Origin: Siphlonurus alternatus
Taxonomy: Eukaryota; Arthropoda; Insecta; Ephemeroptera; Siphlonuridae
NCBI GenBank assembly: GCA_949825025.1
Contig: OX463784.1
Location: forward strand, 1,885,168 to 1,949,167
Direction of reading: 5' to 3'
DNA: 64,000 nucleotides
Positions 11,428 through 23,229 of the stretch are shown here, in pieces. The notes beneath the pieces were generated by a model, which worked only from the letters and a program-made list of their open reading frames with translations, was not told the DNA's origin and searched no databases. Every line of letters begins with the position of its first letter. Position 1 is the first letter of the stretch. Position numbers and translations under genes: made by a program.

Positions 11428-11645
11428 TTTCCTTCTGCTGTTAAAAATCACTATTTAGCCAAAAATTCTAAGTTATAACATTGTTATTATGACATTAGCT
11501 TATTGCTGTATTTTTAATTGTAAGTTATTAAGGGTAACAGCCACATATGTGAAATAGTGCTTTGCTGATATCCACATCCTTTTTACAATGTATATTTTTT
11601 TTTTGTAACTTGGGTGAAAAATAAAAATAAATAAAATAAAAATAT

Positions 11646-12107
11646 AATATTTAGTATTAAATCGTATTTCTCTTTATGTAAAGTAACCGATAGTAAAATA
11701 TACAAAAATTAACAATGTGTATTTACTCCCGATTTGAAATTTATTTCCTCATTTATTATTCACTATTAAGCTCTCTCCTAGCTCGTCATCAATTCTCTCC
11801 GATAGTTTGTAACTATTTTTTTGAGGAAAAAACGGGAAAAAGACAATTTTACCATTTATATACCTGTATATGTTATTTTTACATATCTATGTACTATGCA
11901 TGTTTTTTTTAAGTGCTATGTTAATTAGAATTAAGTATCTGTTATGTATAATCTATGTAACAACTCTGACGTGATCTATGCTGTAAAGCCAACGATCGAA
12001 ATAAAAATTTGAATTTACCATATACGACTGCATTTTTTTTTTTTTTTATCTCGTGTTGTCGCAATTCTCGTATACTTCATTTTCATTTTGAGCAAAAAAA
12101 AAAAAGT
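11646..12107. other. AT-rich intergenic DNA
   Basis: No supported gene. The piece at 12048-12092 (TCGCAATTCTCG...TTCATTTTGAG) recurs at 16195-16245, so part of the MITE neighbourhood at 12 kb was copied to 16 kb. Confidence 0.45.
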
Positions 12108-12265
12108 AAAGCCGGTATTAAACGATACAATTTTTCTAAATATTGAATACAATTTTTCCTTACAATAAAATTTGAAATCCATTTGTTTGTATGGAGATGA
12201 AATTTTCTTGTAAGGAAAAATTGTATTCAATATTTAGAAAAATTGTATCGTGTAATATAGGCTTA
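12108..12265. mobile_element. Hairpin MITE (GCCGGTATTA...CGATACAATTT family), copy 1
   Basis: Nearly perfect palindrome of about 158 bp. Arms ACGATACAATTTTTCTAAAT and its complement are joined by a central CCATTTGTTTGTATGG. At least four more copies lie between 14983 and 16432. A non-coding fold-back MITE. Confidence 0.75.
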
Positions 12266-12273
12266 TTAAGATA

Positions 12274-14978
12274 TAGTCCAGTAAAATTAAGTTTTGACCC
12301 GGAAATAATTATTAAAGTTTTGAAACTTTCAGGGTCGATGTAGATTTATGTTCTAGATCACATCCCCAAAATCCCCCAAAATCCCCCTGGGGCATTTCCG
12401 GTTACCCTTAAAAAATGGCGGCCAAAAAGCACTTTTTTAAAAAATTCGTAATTAAATCCCTAATTAAGCTACGTTAAAAATTTTAGCAGATAATTAAAGC
12501 CAAGAGTTGACATTAACAGGAAAATTAAAAATATTTTAAAATTTTGAAGTTAATCGGCGTTTAATCGGTGATTAATTAATTTTTTTATCAAAAGCTTGCG
12601 GATAGATAGTAAAAAAAAGCATAGAAATAATTTTTTTATGAAAAAAAGCTTCAAGTAAGAAACATAGCTTGTGTTTTCTAGTTTTCGAAACTGTCATTAA
12701 CTTTGATTTACGTTTGTATTTAACGGAGATATGAGCGGATGAAGAAGAGCGCGCGTGGTCGCTCCGACGTTCAAACGACAATACAGCTGCCCGCTATGAA
12801 CGCATTTATAGGCTTGCGCGCTCTCTTGTCGCCGGCTTTACTTCTGTCGTGCAAATATTATATGAAGTATGGGGGTAGTAAAACCCAATTTACCCCCTCC
12901 CCCCCCCCGAAATCTGTATGATATGGATTTTGAGAATTTCAGGATATTATATATTTATAAGAATAATATAGAAAGATCATGATATAGAATCCATATATTA
13001 TAGATAATGAAAGACATGTTATGGCATTTTGTAAACAATAAATTTATAATTTTTGTGGGAAGTTATGGCGTAATGCGTTTAACTGGGATTCGTCAGATCA
13101 CCGAAGTTAAACAACGCTGTGCGTGGTTGCTAGTTGGATTGGTGACCATTGTATTGTCAACAGAAATCACGTTTCTCACCCAGGGGTAAATCATTGCGCA
13201 TTTTCTACCCACCATATGGTTCCCCTGCATGGTTTTGTACCATTGCACTTCGGTCCGTTGACAGAAGCAGTAGCGTCTATTGTAGTTGAGATTTCCACGT
13301 TTCCCTCAATCGTATATAGGCAAATTAATGCTGGGATGGATTGCATGGCCGGGGTAATCCCCGTTCTATACAGAAGACTCCGCGAAACGTTTACGAATGA
13401 GCACTTTTTAGTTTTTAGTGAGTGAACTGCTCATCAATCTTTTTCATTTGCCACATGAGCTGTTTTACGGAAATTTTGAGTATAATATATAATATATGTA
13501 CAATTATGTTATAGTATTGTAAAGTTCCCATCACGATGAAATTAAATAAAACGCTCAAGTTGGAGTTTTGGAAGGTCTGGGGTTTCAAACTCACATTTGT
13601 TATATAGTGATCGAAGTAATAGTATATAATTAACATTAGGAATTAAAAGTATCCAATTATGGTTTGATACAGGAAAGAAATATAATCTATGACATGCGAA
13701 AATTTATAATAAAGAGTAAGAAGTTTAGTATAGTACATATTGTATGCAAAAATGTATACATTCTTATTGACTCTGTACTCGCATAAGAGATGCACATAAT
13801 GATAAACATTTTTCTCAATGTTATATATTCTTAGATTCTTACTATATAAATTTACTGTTTATAGGACCTGCAGGTTATAATCCTGGAAAATCAACTACTA
13901 TACGAGAACTTTGCGTTCAATTTGCGTATGCATAATGTTGTGTACATTACTTAACAAAATTGTCTTGAAAATTTAATTTCAATATATTTTTCTCAACTGT
14001 TACAGTAAAATAATTTGCAATATAACGTATAAGTGAAAATAATAATATTTTGATTAATAAATGGGGATATACACAGTACAATAATATAATATATAATTAT
14101 ACATTTCTTGTAAAATTAATTTAATTATTAAATATTTGGTTCTTTTGTAGTCAACTAAAATATTAATTTAAAACAAATAAATATATAATGTGTATTAATT
14201 TTTATATACTCTAAATTTGATTGAATCTGGAGTTAAAAATTTAATAACTTATCTTATTTATTTAATTTCATAAGTCAATTTCATTTTACATAAAGTAATT
14301 ATACGTTTACAAAATCCATATCATACAGATTTGGGGGGGGGGGAGGGGGTAAATTGGGTTTTACTACCCCCATACTTCATATAATATTTGCACGACAGAA
14401 GTAAAGCCGGCGACAAGAGAGCGCGCAAGCCTATAAATGCGTTCATAGCGGGCAGCTGTATTGTCGTTTGAACGTCGGAGCGACCACGCGCGCTCTTCTT
14501 CATCCGCTCATATCTCCGTTAAATACGAACGTAAATCAAAGTTAATGACAGTTTCGAAAACTAGAAAACACAAGCTATGTTTCTTACTTGAAGCTTTTTT
14601 TCATAAAAAAATTATTTCTATGCTTTTTTTTACTATCTATCCGCGAGCTTTTGATAAAAAATTAATTAATCACCGATAAAACGCCGATTAACTTCAAAAT
14701 TTTAAAATATTTTTAATTTTCCTGTTAATGTCAACTCTTGGCTTTAATTATCTGCTAAAATTTTTAACGTAGCTTAATTAGGGATTTAATTACGAATTTT
14801 TTAAAAAAGTGCTTTTTGGCCGCCATTTTTTAAGAGTAACCGGAAATGCCCCAGGGGGGTTTTGGGGGATTTTGGGGATGTGATCTAGAACATAAATCTA
14901 CATCGACCCTGAAAGTTTCAAAACTTTAATAATTTTTTCCGGGTCAACATAGGATTTTAACTTAGTTTTACTGGACTA
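12274..14978. mobile_element. 2.7 kb DNA element with about 660 bp inverted arms
   Basis: Left arm 12274-12932 and right arm 14310-14978 are near-identical inverted copies. Both encode the same meaningless 60-residue frame, on opposite strands. The tips read TAGTCCAGTAAAA and TTTTACTGGACTA. They are flanked by ATA on both sides, or by TA if the terminal TA is counted as target, so the target duplication is ambiguous. The interior is AT-rich with a 5S-SINE insertion at 13055-13405 and no transposase. Long arms with a short non-coding centre suggest a non-autonomous fold-back DNA transposon. It separates two hairpin MITE copies that abut its ends. Confidence 0.75.
13055..13405 (+). mobile_element. 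5S-derived SINE, subfamily 2
   Basis: Head at 13062-13147 contains GATCACCGAAGTTAAACAAC, a close match to the 5S rRNA internal region, and ends at GGTGACC. The body (CCACCATATGGTTCCCCTGC, then GATTGCATGGCCGGGG) is shared with the SINE at 27652-27952 rather than with the 7741 type, so two subfamilies share one head. Inserted within the long-arm element at 12274-14978. Confidence 0.8.
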
Positions 14979-14982
14979 ATAT

Positions 14983-15133
14983 GGTTTAAGCCTGTATTAC
15001 ACGATACAGTTTTACGCACAATTTTTCCTTACAATAAAATTTTATCCTCATACAGACAAATGGAGTTGAAGTTTTCTTGAAAGAAAAAATTGTATTCAAT
15101 ATTTAGAAAAATAGTATCGTGTAATACCGGCTC
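14983..15133. mobile_element. Hairpin MITE, copy 2
   Basis: Same family as 12108-12265: starts near TAAGCCTGTATTACACGATA and ends in the complementary TATCGTGTAATACCGGCT. It abuts the right end of the long-arm element. Confidence 0.7.
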
Positions 15134-15377
15134 TAGAGGTATAAAAAATAGTTTTAGATGTGTAAAGGATAAGTTGAAGACGTAATTTTTCAAAATGCTT
15201 ATTCAACCACAGTTTGATATACATTCAGGCAGTCACCGTTCTCAGTCTGATCCACATTCAGTATCAGGACTCACAGATTAACCTAACAACAATTTTATTA
15301 GTTTTCTACATATTATAGTATGATGATTTCTATATAAAAAAAAGGCTTATATTATTTCCTATTAAGCTATCTCGTCG
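15134..15377. repeat. Repeat unit paralogous to 16425-16448 / 23154-23230
   Basis: The block with AAGTTGAAGACGTAATTTTT and CACAGTTTGATAT is matched, with changes, by the sequence flanking the LTR element (AGATGAGTTGTAGACGTAAT at about 23170). It therefore provides an approximate empty-site relative for the LTR insertion. Confidence 0.55.
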
Positions 15378-15381
15378 TTAA

Positions 15382-15809
15382 AGGGGTACCTAAGTGAATA
15401 CTTTTGTTACATGTTCGGGCAGCTATGAATTATTCTGATATCCCGGTGGCTCAATATTTTCGTATAATGCCTAATTATTTTACAATTAATTATTTAGTTT
15501 GAAAAGTGAGTTTGAAAACCGTTGGTTTATTCAAGCATCCCCGCCGCCGCAGCAGCCGCTGATACGACAAGAAGGGGGCGGGAGGAGGTTCCCCCGATTC
15601 GCGGGAGATTCTCGTCGTATCGGTCGTATCAGCGGCTGCTGCTGAAGTGCACCGACTTAAATCAACCAACGGTCATCAAACTCACTTTTCAAACTAAATA
15701 ATTAATTGTAAAATAACTAGGCATTGTATGAAAAAATTGAGACACAAGGATATCAGAATAATTCGTAGCTTCCCGAACATGTAAAAAATGTATTCACTTT
15801 GGTACCCCT
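15382..15809. mobile_element. TTAA-flanked palindromic MITE (AGGGGTACC ends)
   Basis: Ends AGGGGTACC and GGTACCCCT are exact complements and are flanked by TTAA on both sides (15378-15381 and 15810-15813). The arms remain complementary over most of the 428 bp, with a GC-rich centre containing CAGCAGCCGCTGATACGAC and its complement. TTAA targets are characteristic of piggyBac and Kolobok transposases. Non-coding. A relative lies at 23925-24338. Confidence 0.85.
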
Positions 15810-15819
15810 TTAAAGTCGG

Positions 15820-15950
15820 TACATTTTTACTAAATATTGCATACAATTTTCCCTTGCAAGAAAACTTGAACTCCATTTGTTTGTATGGAAATGAAAATTT
15901 CTTGTAAGGAAAATTTGTTAGCAAATTTGTATCGTCTAAAGCCGGTATTA
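15820..15950. mobile_element. Hairpin MITE, copy 3
   Basis: Decayed member of the 12108 family, recognisable by the central CCATTTGTTTGTATGG and arms ending AAAGCCGGTATT. Confidence 0.6.
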
Positions 15951-16113
15951 AGCCTATATTACACGATACAATTTTTCTAGTTATTGTATACAATTTTTCC
16001 TTGCAATAAAATTTTATCTCCATACAAACAAATGGAGTTCAGTTTTCTTGTAAAGAAGAATTATTGTATTCAATAGTTAGAAAAATTGTATCGTGTAATA
16101 CCGACTTTATACA
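15951..16113. mobile_element. Hairpin MITE, copy 4
   Basis: Palindromic arms from TATATTACACGATACAATTT to the complementary TTGTATCGTGTAATACCGAC, directly next to copy 3. Confidence 0.7.
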
Positions 16114-16261
16114 GGCCTTAATCTCTCCTAATTTGCAACATTTCTTGAGAAAAAAATGGCGAAAATACAATATATAAATATACTGCATTTGCTTATCTCG
16201 TATTGTCGCAATTCTCGTGTACTTCATCTTCATTTTGAGTAAGAAGAAGTAAGATATGGCT

Positions 16262-16432
16262 TAAGCCTGTATAACACGACACAATTTTACGTACAATTTT
16301 TCCTTACAATAAAATTTAATCTCCATACAAACAAATAGAGTTGAAGTTTTCTTGTAAGAAAAAATTGTATGCAATTTAGAACTAAAAAAAAAAAATTGTA
16401 TCGTATATAATACGTACCGGCTTTAGAGGTAA
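16262..16432. mobile_element. Hairpin MITE, copy 5
   Basis: Same family: AAGCCTGTATAACACGACAC on the left and TTGTATCG...ACCGGCTTTAG on the right, with an A-run in the right arm. It lies immediately upstream of the LTR element. Confidence 0.65.
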
Positions 16433-16733
16433 AAAAAAAGGTTTATATTGTCACGATAGTCTATTTTATATTTATATAAATTAGACTACCTCTCTTATAC
16501 AACCCGCCTTGCGTCTTAGTATTTTTAGTATTTGGGAGATACTGGATCAATAGTACTCGTTTACTAGGATTCATATGAGAAAATACAGATGTTTTATGTA
16601 CTTACCCCATCCCGTGAGGAAAATCCTAAATTAACCCCTACCAGTCTCCAGCCCGATTACCACCCCTGTCGGTCCTCTGCCCGATTAGCTGATTACCCGG
16701 GAGCGGGAGTATTTTCTATGTATTACTGTGTAC

Positions 16734-16741
16734 TATATAAA
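16734..16741 (+). promoter_or_regulatory. TATA box of upstream LTR
   Basis: TATATAAA-type box in U3, with the matching site in the downstream LTR at 22775-22782. A start about 30 bases downstream would place R at roughly 16765-16959. Confidence 0.6.
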
Positions 16742-16938
16742 GGCAATGCACAGAGGGAACATTGAGACAGACGGAGAGAGACACTGTTCGATTCCAGAAC
16801 ACTCACATACGCACCATCATGGTGTTTGCAGTTATCGGTACTTAGTTTTTCTTACTGACTGTTCCACTCTGAGCATCCTTCATTCTTCTGTATTTAAAAT
16901 GTAAGTATTATTTCAACTGTACCTCTATTATTTCTATC

Positions 16939-16944
16939 AATAAA
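16939..16944 (+). terminator. Polyadenylation signal AATAAA in R
   Basis: AATAAA followed after 15 bases by the switch to poly(A). The same signal lies at 22980-22985 in the downstream LTR, where the sequence instead continues into U5. Confidence 0.75.
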
Positions 16945-16957
16945 TATATATGTTAAG

Positions 16958-16959
<2 letters not shown>

Positions 16960-16997
<38 letters not shown>
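16960..16997 (+). repeat. 38-base poly(A) at the R boundary
   Basis: Uninterrupted As placed exactly where U5 should start. The position right after a polyadenylation signal argues for a copied mRNA tail rather than a random homopolymer. An assembly or gap-filling error cannot be excluded. Confidence 0.8.
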
Positions 16998-17000
<3 letters not shown>

Positions 17001-20000
17001 CGAATAGTTTTCAATTAAAAAAAAAAATAATACTGTTATAGAAAGAAATATTTTTTTTTAAGATACGCTAATATTTAACTATTTCATATTATAACAACTC
17101 AGTGTCGACATGTGTAAAAAAAAATAAGTAAAATTAAAAAAAAATACTATTAGGTTAAAAGAGTCTTTGGAAAAAATAACATAATTGTGTAATTGATATT
17201 TACAGAATTTTGATTTTACTACATAGAATAATTTTGTGCCAGGTCGCATTTAAATTTAAAAAAAAAAAATAATAATAAAATTGGAAATTAAAATGTTTTT
17301 TGTCCTTTTTTTTTTTTTTATTCAAGCGTGTTAAATTAATGATAGTAAAAACAGTTAAATTAAATGAAACTCAAGATAATAATACACTTAAACGAAAAGA
17401 TTTAAAAATTAAAAAAAAAAAAATGTTAGAAATTGTAACAAGTATAATTATTAAATAAAACAAAATTTGATAGCAATTCAATGAAAAAAAAACAAAAATT
17501 GCAACTATAAAGTAAATAAATACACAAAGAGACAAAAAAATGATTAAGAGATATTGAATAATTCTACTTATAAATTTACAGTCGTAAAAATATTTCATTA
17601 AAAAAAGAATAATTCATAAAACGTTCAGGACTTGCAAAGTTTCAAAGTTTTGTATTATGAATTAAACAAATAAGATTTAAAATATTTATGATCCAATTAC
17701 CTAAGCAGTAAGTAATTAAAATTTGTCAAATACATCGGAAAAAAATTGAAACCATATATAAAACAATTTAACAAAATATTTATTTTGGTTGTAAATTAAT
17801 ACTAATGAGTAAAAACATATCCATAGTCAAAACGAAAAGTAGATATACATTAATATTTGATAATTTCAATTTCAAATTTAAAAAAAAAAAAATATTCAAA
17901 AAAAAATCTATCAATAATTTAGCTCAATAACGCCTATTCTTGGATACACAGAAATTTTTGTCATTTGTCTAATTCAAAAACGTTATCTATAATAATCCAA
18001 TACGAAATAAAAGGAAAAAAAAATAATAACATTTTTAAAATCTTGAAAAAAGTTGTATGCTTCAAAAGTCGTAAACAATATAATACAAAAATGAACCTTA
18101 GATATTTCTATTAATTAATTTTAAATATAAATTTGTTTAAAAGAGTAATGATCAATATTAAGTATCACTCATGAAATAACATAATAAAATCAATTTGCAT
18201 TTTAATTTTTTTATAAAAAAAAAATAAATTGTACTAAATCTCATTTATATGATTTTCAGCGAAAAATATTTAAAAAAAAAATAGGTATATTATGTTTTAT
18301 TATTTCTTTTTTATGCAAAACATATTGTAATGCATTTCATGTAACTAATAACAGAATTATTCATAATTTGATCAAGTTACTTTTCTGGAATAAACTATTT
18401 TAAATATGCGATTATAAGAGTCCAAGTATTGACAAAAATTTAAATTGTAATGTCTTTCGTGTATTACATAATTATTATATATTAATAAATATAATTTTTC
18501 TCCTAATAAATTTTAATTCCAATTTTGATATTACCGTATCCTTATAAGAAAAAAAAAATTTTAATGCGTGATTTTCATACGAAATCTAGATTTAAAAATT
18601 AAAAATAAATAATTGTATCCGAGTTCAAGTAGCTTAACAATTCTTTAATCCGTTTGTGTCTTAAAAAAAATTTAATTCCATAGAAGATTTAAAAAAAAAA
18701 TTATGTAAAAACAGTATGTTACATTTATAGTATTTAATTACTATTATATAAAAGCTAGTTAAATTATTGAATACAATACAAAGTTTAATGAAATGAAAAA
18801 TTTGTACGCATTTAATTCGTAAAAAATATAATTAATTTGCAGATTTCAATTATATAAGCTTCGTAAATAAATGTTTAAGTCATATTACATTCCTATATGA
18901 TCCATGTAATATATAAATAAAAAAAAATAAAAAAATAAAAAAATATAATAAATATAAATAATATAAATATGAATCAAAAAAGTAAAACACTTAAAATATG
19001 CAAAAACATATTTTTTAAAACCAGTAATTAACTTCACATAAACTTGAAAATAATTAGTTTACATACTATAAGTGTGTCAATATTAATAACTAAAATATAT
19101 GTAATTTATGAACATTTTCTTACAAAATATACAGCATGGACAGTAATAAAAGTAAACTCTAAGAAATGAATTAAAATTAAAATTAAATTATTCGTATAGA
19201 AAAAAAAAATGTATTGTTCTTAAAATAATTAAATAATAATTTCTACTTTAATTAAATTTGTTTATAATAATTTGGTCATAAACTTCTTGCAAATTTGCAA
19301 AATGAAGAAATTTTTCCGCAGAGCAAAATTTATTTAAATCATATTCAAAATTAAAATAATTTTCAATTATTCAATTAAAAAAAAAAATGAAATAAAGAAA
19401 TTAATAAAATAAAAATATTATTGTGAAATTTCAAGTTACTATTCTATAAGAACATACTGAGCATGCTATACTATTAATGTATTATTTGTTGGTTTTGTAC
19501 TATTGCTGACAGTAAAAGATAACAAATTCTTACTTAAAGTAGAGAGAAAAAAAGCTAATTAGTCTAAACATTTCTTGAAAATAATAAATATTTTTTTTTT
19601 ATCTTTAAACATAAATACATACTATTCATTAAGTAAATGATAACAAAACTTTTGGAAAAAGAAACAAATTAATTATCCATATGAATTCAATTATAAAATT
19701 TTATTACAGTCAGCATTACTTAAAATATATGTGTATAAACCTATATCTGTACTTTATTTGTTATAAATGTTAAAATTGTGAAATAATGTAATGTGTAATT
19801 ATTGTATATTCAATTCAAAAGCATTAAAATTATTTAACATTCTCAACATTCAAAATTTAAAATAGTTGAAAAAAAATATTTATTAATGAAACTATATAAA
19901 TAAAAATGTTAAAAATTTCAATATATTACATAATCAGTTGGATTGTTATATTCAAATTACAACCTCATCAAGTAATTCAAAAAAATCAATAATGGATAAG

Positions 20001-22112
20001 TGTTATTTATTTTGTGTTATCGTAAACCTAAAAGAATTACTTTCAATATTAAAATTTCTATAATCATAATTATTTCATTATGCTATTATAAGAAACTGAA
20101 ATATTATTTTATAAAATTGATTGTTCTGATATGTGAATTTAAAAATAATAAAAAAAAAAAAATGTTATTTTCAAAATTAAAGCAAATAAGATGAAAATAA
20201 AATTAAATGTATTTTTTTTTTTGAAAATTTTAAGAACATTTATATGCATGTAACAAAAACCAATTTGGTTCAATTGAAATTTTAGAAAATAAAGGTATTT
20301 TAATAAGCTAAAAAAAAAAAAAAATACATATATTTGATAATTACATATTGTATAAATGAAATTAAATATTTATAAGATGGAAAAAAAAAAGTGAAATATT
20401 TGTGACATCTTTATCCTTCATATTTCATTGCAATTTTCACTAACAATTCTATGTTTTTGCACTTCATTACTTATCTCAGCGTAATTGTTTAAAAAAAAAA
20501 CTACTCAGTTTCACTAGAGGACAATATCAACATATGGTTCCATGTCTTCAAAAAGTTAAGTTTATAGTTCAAAAGTATAGCTACAAATTTCTTCTGTGCA
20601 TATATTCACAAACCTATGTATTGATTAATCTCATTTAAATTATACTTCAGCTGTTTTTATATATTATAACAAATGAGAAAGATCTGATATTTCAGCACCA
20701 TTTAAAACTTGATCCTACATCAATACATCGAAATATTTAAGTGTGTGTTAAAAATATCTTAAATTGTTATCCAGTGGCAATACACACTATTGCTGCTACT
20801 AAACAAAAACTATGCATTATGTCAAAATCCCACAGCAGCAGCAGCAGTATTTGGATCTACTATATATCTGTATATGCCACCAATTTTTGCCCTCGCATAT
20901 CTTCTTCGACAAGTGCATATATAATTATTCCACAGTGATTTTCCCCTTCGGCTGGTCTGTGAACTTGAGTTGAACTTTGCCCATCTATAACGTTTTCCCT
21001 ATGCATCAACTATAAGACTTTACCCAAAATTTGTCCTATATTTCCCCACATCAAACCAGCAGTGCAACACAACAACAAACTTTGCATCTAACAACAAGTG
21101 ACAAGTTTAAAAGTGAAGTGCTAAAAATTATTTAAATAGTAACATTTTGTGTGTTACCCATCAATATTACATTACAATTAAATTAACTTCTTAATTATTT
21201 TCATGAATATAAAATTGATTATTTAAAAAAAAAAAAAAAAAAATACACTAATGGTTTTAAACTCTTTAAACAAATACGATTGTAAAATGTTATTACTTTA
21301 AAAGAACTTAATAATACTGAACCTTAAATTTGTTTGACTGTTGCATGCATACTAGTAAAAAAATTATATAAAACATGACCATCTTATTTGTAATATATAT
21401 GTTTGTCTAAACTTCTATAAAAATTTAAATATTTAAAAAAAAAAAGGAATATCTATTAAAAAAATTAATATATATTTTTTTTACCTTTGCATGACAATTT
21501 TCAATGTTTCTTTGTAATTTGAAAATAATTTAAATTTAAAATGTTTCTAACTCTATTCTTTGAAAAAAAAACAAAGTTGAACAACTATAATAGTTCTATG
21601 TATTTTATAATAAACATACTACTTAAAAATTATTGCTACATGTATTCCCAAGAATTTTGTGTCCAAAATTTTTAGTCAATAAATTTGAGGACAAATTTCA
21701 TATAAGTCGTGGTGAAGTTTTGTAATAAATAACAATAAATAAAATTAAGCAAAAATAAGACAATTTAAACTAAATTAAGTCAATTGAATTAAATTATAAC
21801 GAAACTAAGTTAAATAAACTTAATTAAAAATAAATTAAATTGATGTAAATTGACTGCACCGTTTGGATAATATATCAAATAGAACTTAAAAAAAAAAAAA
21901 ACTTGATTTTGGAGCTAATTACGTATTTATTTAAATAAAACTTGGGATTATATGCAATTAATATGCATGTTAATTTTTGTATTCCTTCTTATCAATTAGC
22001 ACTATAAGCAGAAGTGCAGTAGCTAAAAATTTCAAGGGTTTACCAATTATAAATAAATATATATTTCTTTGCTCGTTAAATTTTAAATATGAGTTTCAAT
22101 CTATTTCATTAT

Positions 22113-22146
<34 letters not shown>

Positions 22147-22478
22147 TGTAAAAACTAACTGTAACTTGTACGATTTAAGGGAAAATTGGTAACTAAAAAT
22201 ATTATTGTTCTTTAACTAACTTATATATAAAATTCAAAAGGAAAAATAGAAATTAAAAGAAAAGGAAATATTTATGCTAATTGCCAATTCTTCGTTAAAT
22301 TATTTAATTATGATAAATAATCATTTGTTGCTTCATGTGTTAAAAAAAATGTATATTAATAGCATTATGTATGACAAAACGAGTTCTTTTGACCAGATAA
22401 TTTTTTTTTATAAATAATTGAGTAAATTCTAAATAAAATTTAATAAAATATTTTTGGAAGTCAGGAGCCTTCCACTTT
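16998..22478 (+). other. A-rich non-coding interior of the LTR element
   Basis: About 5.5 kb of very AT-rich sequence. Runs of eight or more As recur throughout the plus strand and clearly outnumber T-runs. The longest frames are 60-75 codons, with no gag, protease, RT, RNase H or integrase motif. A less AT-biased island spans about 20800-21120 and includes CAGCAGCAGCAGCAG; its nature is unknown. A-bias on the sense strand is common in retroelement genomes, but the absence of any coding relic in so young an insertion means it was non-coding when it moved. Confidence 0.7.
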
Positions 22479-22489
22479 AAAGCGGGGAG
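22479..22489 (+). promoter_or_regulatory. Polypurine tract
   Basis: AAAGCGGGGAG lies immediately before the TG of the downstream LTR. It is the usual primer site for plus-strand DNA synthesis. Confidence 0.75.
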
Positions 22490-23153
22490 TGTCACGATAG
22501 TCTATTTTATATTTATATAAATTAGACTACCTCTCTTATACAACCCGCCTTGCGTCTTAGTATTTTTAGTATTTGGGAGATACTGGATCAATAGTACTCG
22601 TTTACTAGGAATCATATGAGAAAATACAGATGTTTTATGTACTTACCCCATCCCGTGAGGAAAATCCTAAATTAACCCCTACCAGTCTCCAGCCCGATTA
22701 CCACCCCTGTCGGTCCTCTGCCCGATTAGCTGATTACCCGGGAGCGGGAGTATTTTCTATGTATTACTGTGTACTATATAAAGGCAATGCACAGAGGGAA
22801 CATTGAGACAGACGGAGAGAGACACTGTTCGATTCCAGAACACTCACATACGCACCATCATGGTGTTTGCAGTTATCGGTACTTAGTTTTTCTTACTGAC
22901 TGTTCCACTCTGAGCATCCTTCATTCTTCTGTATTTAAAATGTAAGTATTATTTCAACTGTACCTCTATTATTTCTATCAATAAATATTTATGTTAAGAT
23001 CAATGCTAGTTTTATAATTTAAAGATCTCACAATCATTAGATAGGCTTACGCTAGTAGACTTGGGTATACGATCCTGGTGTCATGGGGTATGATTATAGA
23101 GAAATATGAATGATGATTAGACGCCCTAGTTAAAGACAGAAATCCCCGTGACA
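22490..23153 (+). repeat. Complete downstream LTR
   Basis: 664 bp, TGTCAC...GTGACA. U3 is about 22490-22805 with a TATA box at 22775-22782, R about 22805-23000 with AATAAA at 22980-22985, U5 23001-23153. A good splice donor-like GTAAGTATT lies in R near 22942. Confidence 0.85.
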
Positions 23154-23229
23154 ATATAGACGCGTATAAGATGAGTTGTAGACGTAATTTTTCAAAATGA
23201 TGATTCAAGCACAGTTTGATATATGTGAT

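Larger units (their letters stand above)
9170..11645 (+). mobile_element. 5'-truncated non-LTR retrotransposon
   Basis: Full extent of the LINE copy: truncated open frame, 3' UTR at 11428-11600, and an A-rich tail made of AAAAT/AAAT units at about 11618-11645. 5' truncation is usual for target-primed reverse transcription. Contains the nested minus-strand LINE at 10543-11041. Confidence 0.75.
16449..16959 (+). repeat. Truncated upstream LTR (U3-R only)
   Basis: Identical to 22490-23000 except GATTCAT/GAATCAT and AAATATATATG/AAATATTTATG. Ends 15 bases after AATAAA (16939-16944), at the place where cleavage and polyadenylation would occur, and passes straight into poly(A). U5 (153 bp in the downstream copy) is missing. 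Confidence 0.9.
16449..23153 (+). mobile_element. Young, non-coding LTR retrotransposon with aberrant 5' end
   Basis: The insertion is bounded by ATAT on both sides (16445-16448 and 23154-23157) and begins TGTCACGATAG and ends CCCCGTGACA, the TG...CA ends expected of an LTR element. Order: U3-R copy (16449-16959), 38 As (16960-16997), A-rich interior without any credible gag, protease, RT or integrase frame, polypurine tract (22479-22489), complete LTR (22490-23153). The shared 511 bp of the two LTR copies differ at only two positions by eye, so the insertion is recent. It must have been mobilised by another element's proteins (a LARD-like non-autonomous element). The upstream LTR lacks U5 and a primer-binding site. 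Confidence 0.85.

Noticed and set aside
12739..14503. Identical 60-residue frames at 12739-12921 and 14321-14503
   Set aside because: They are the two inverted arms of one transposable element; the sequence has no family match and one end is a poly(C) translation.
20741..20938. 65-codon frame in the LTR interior
   Set aside because: Lies in the less AT-rich island but has no retroelement motif; Ser run comes from CAGCAG repeats.
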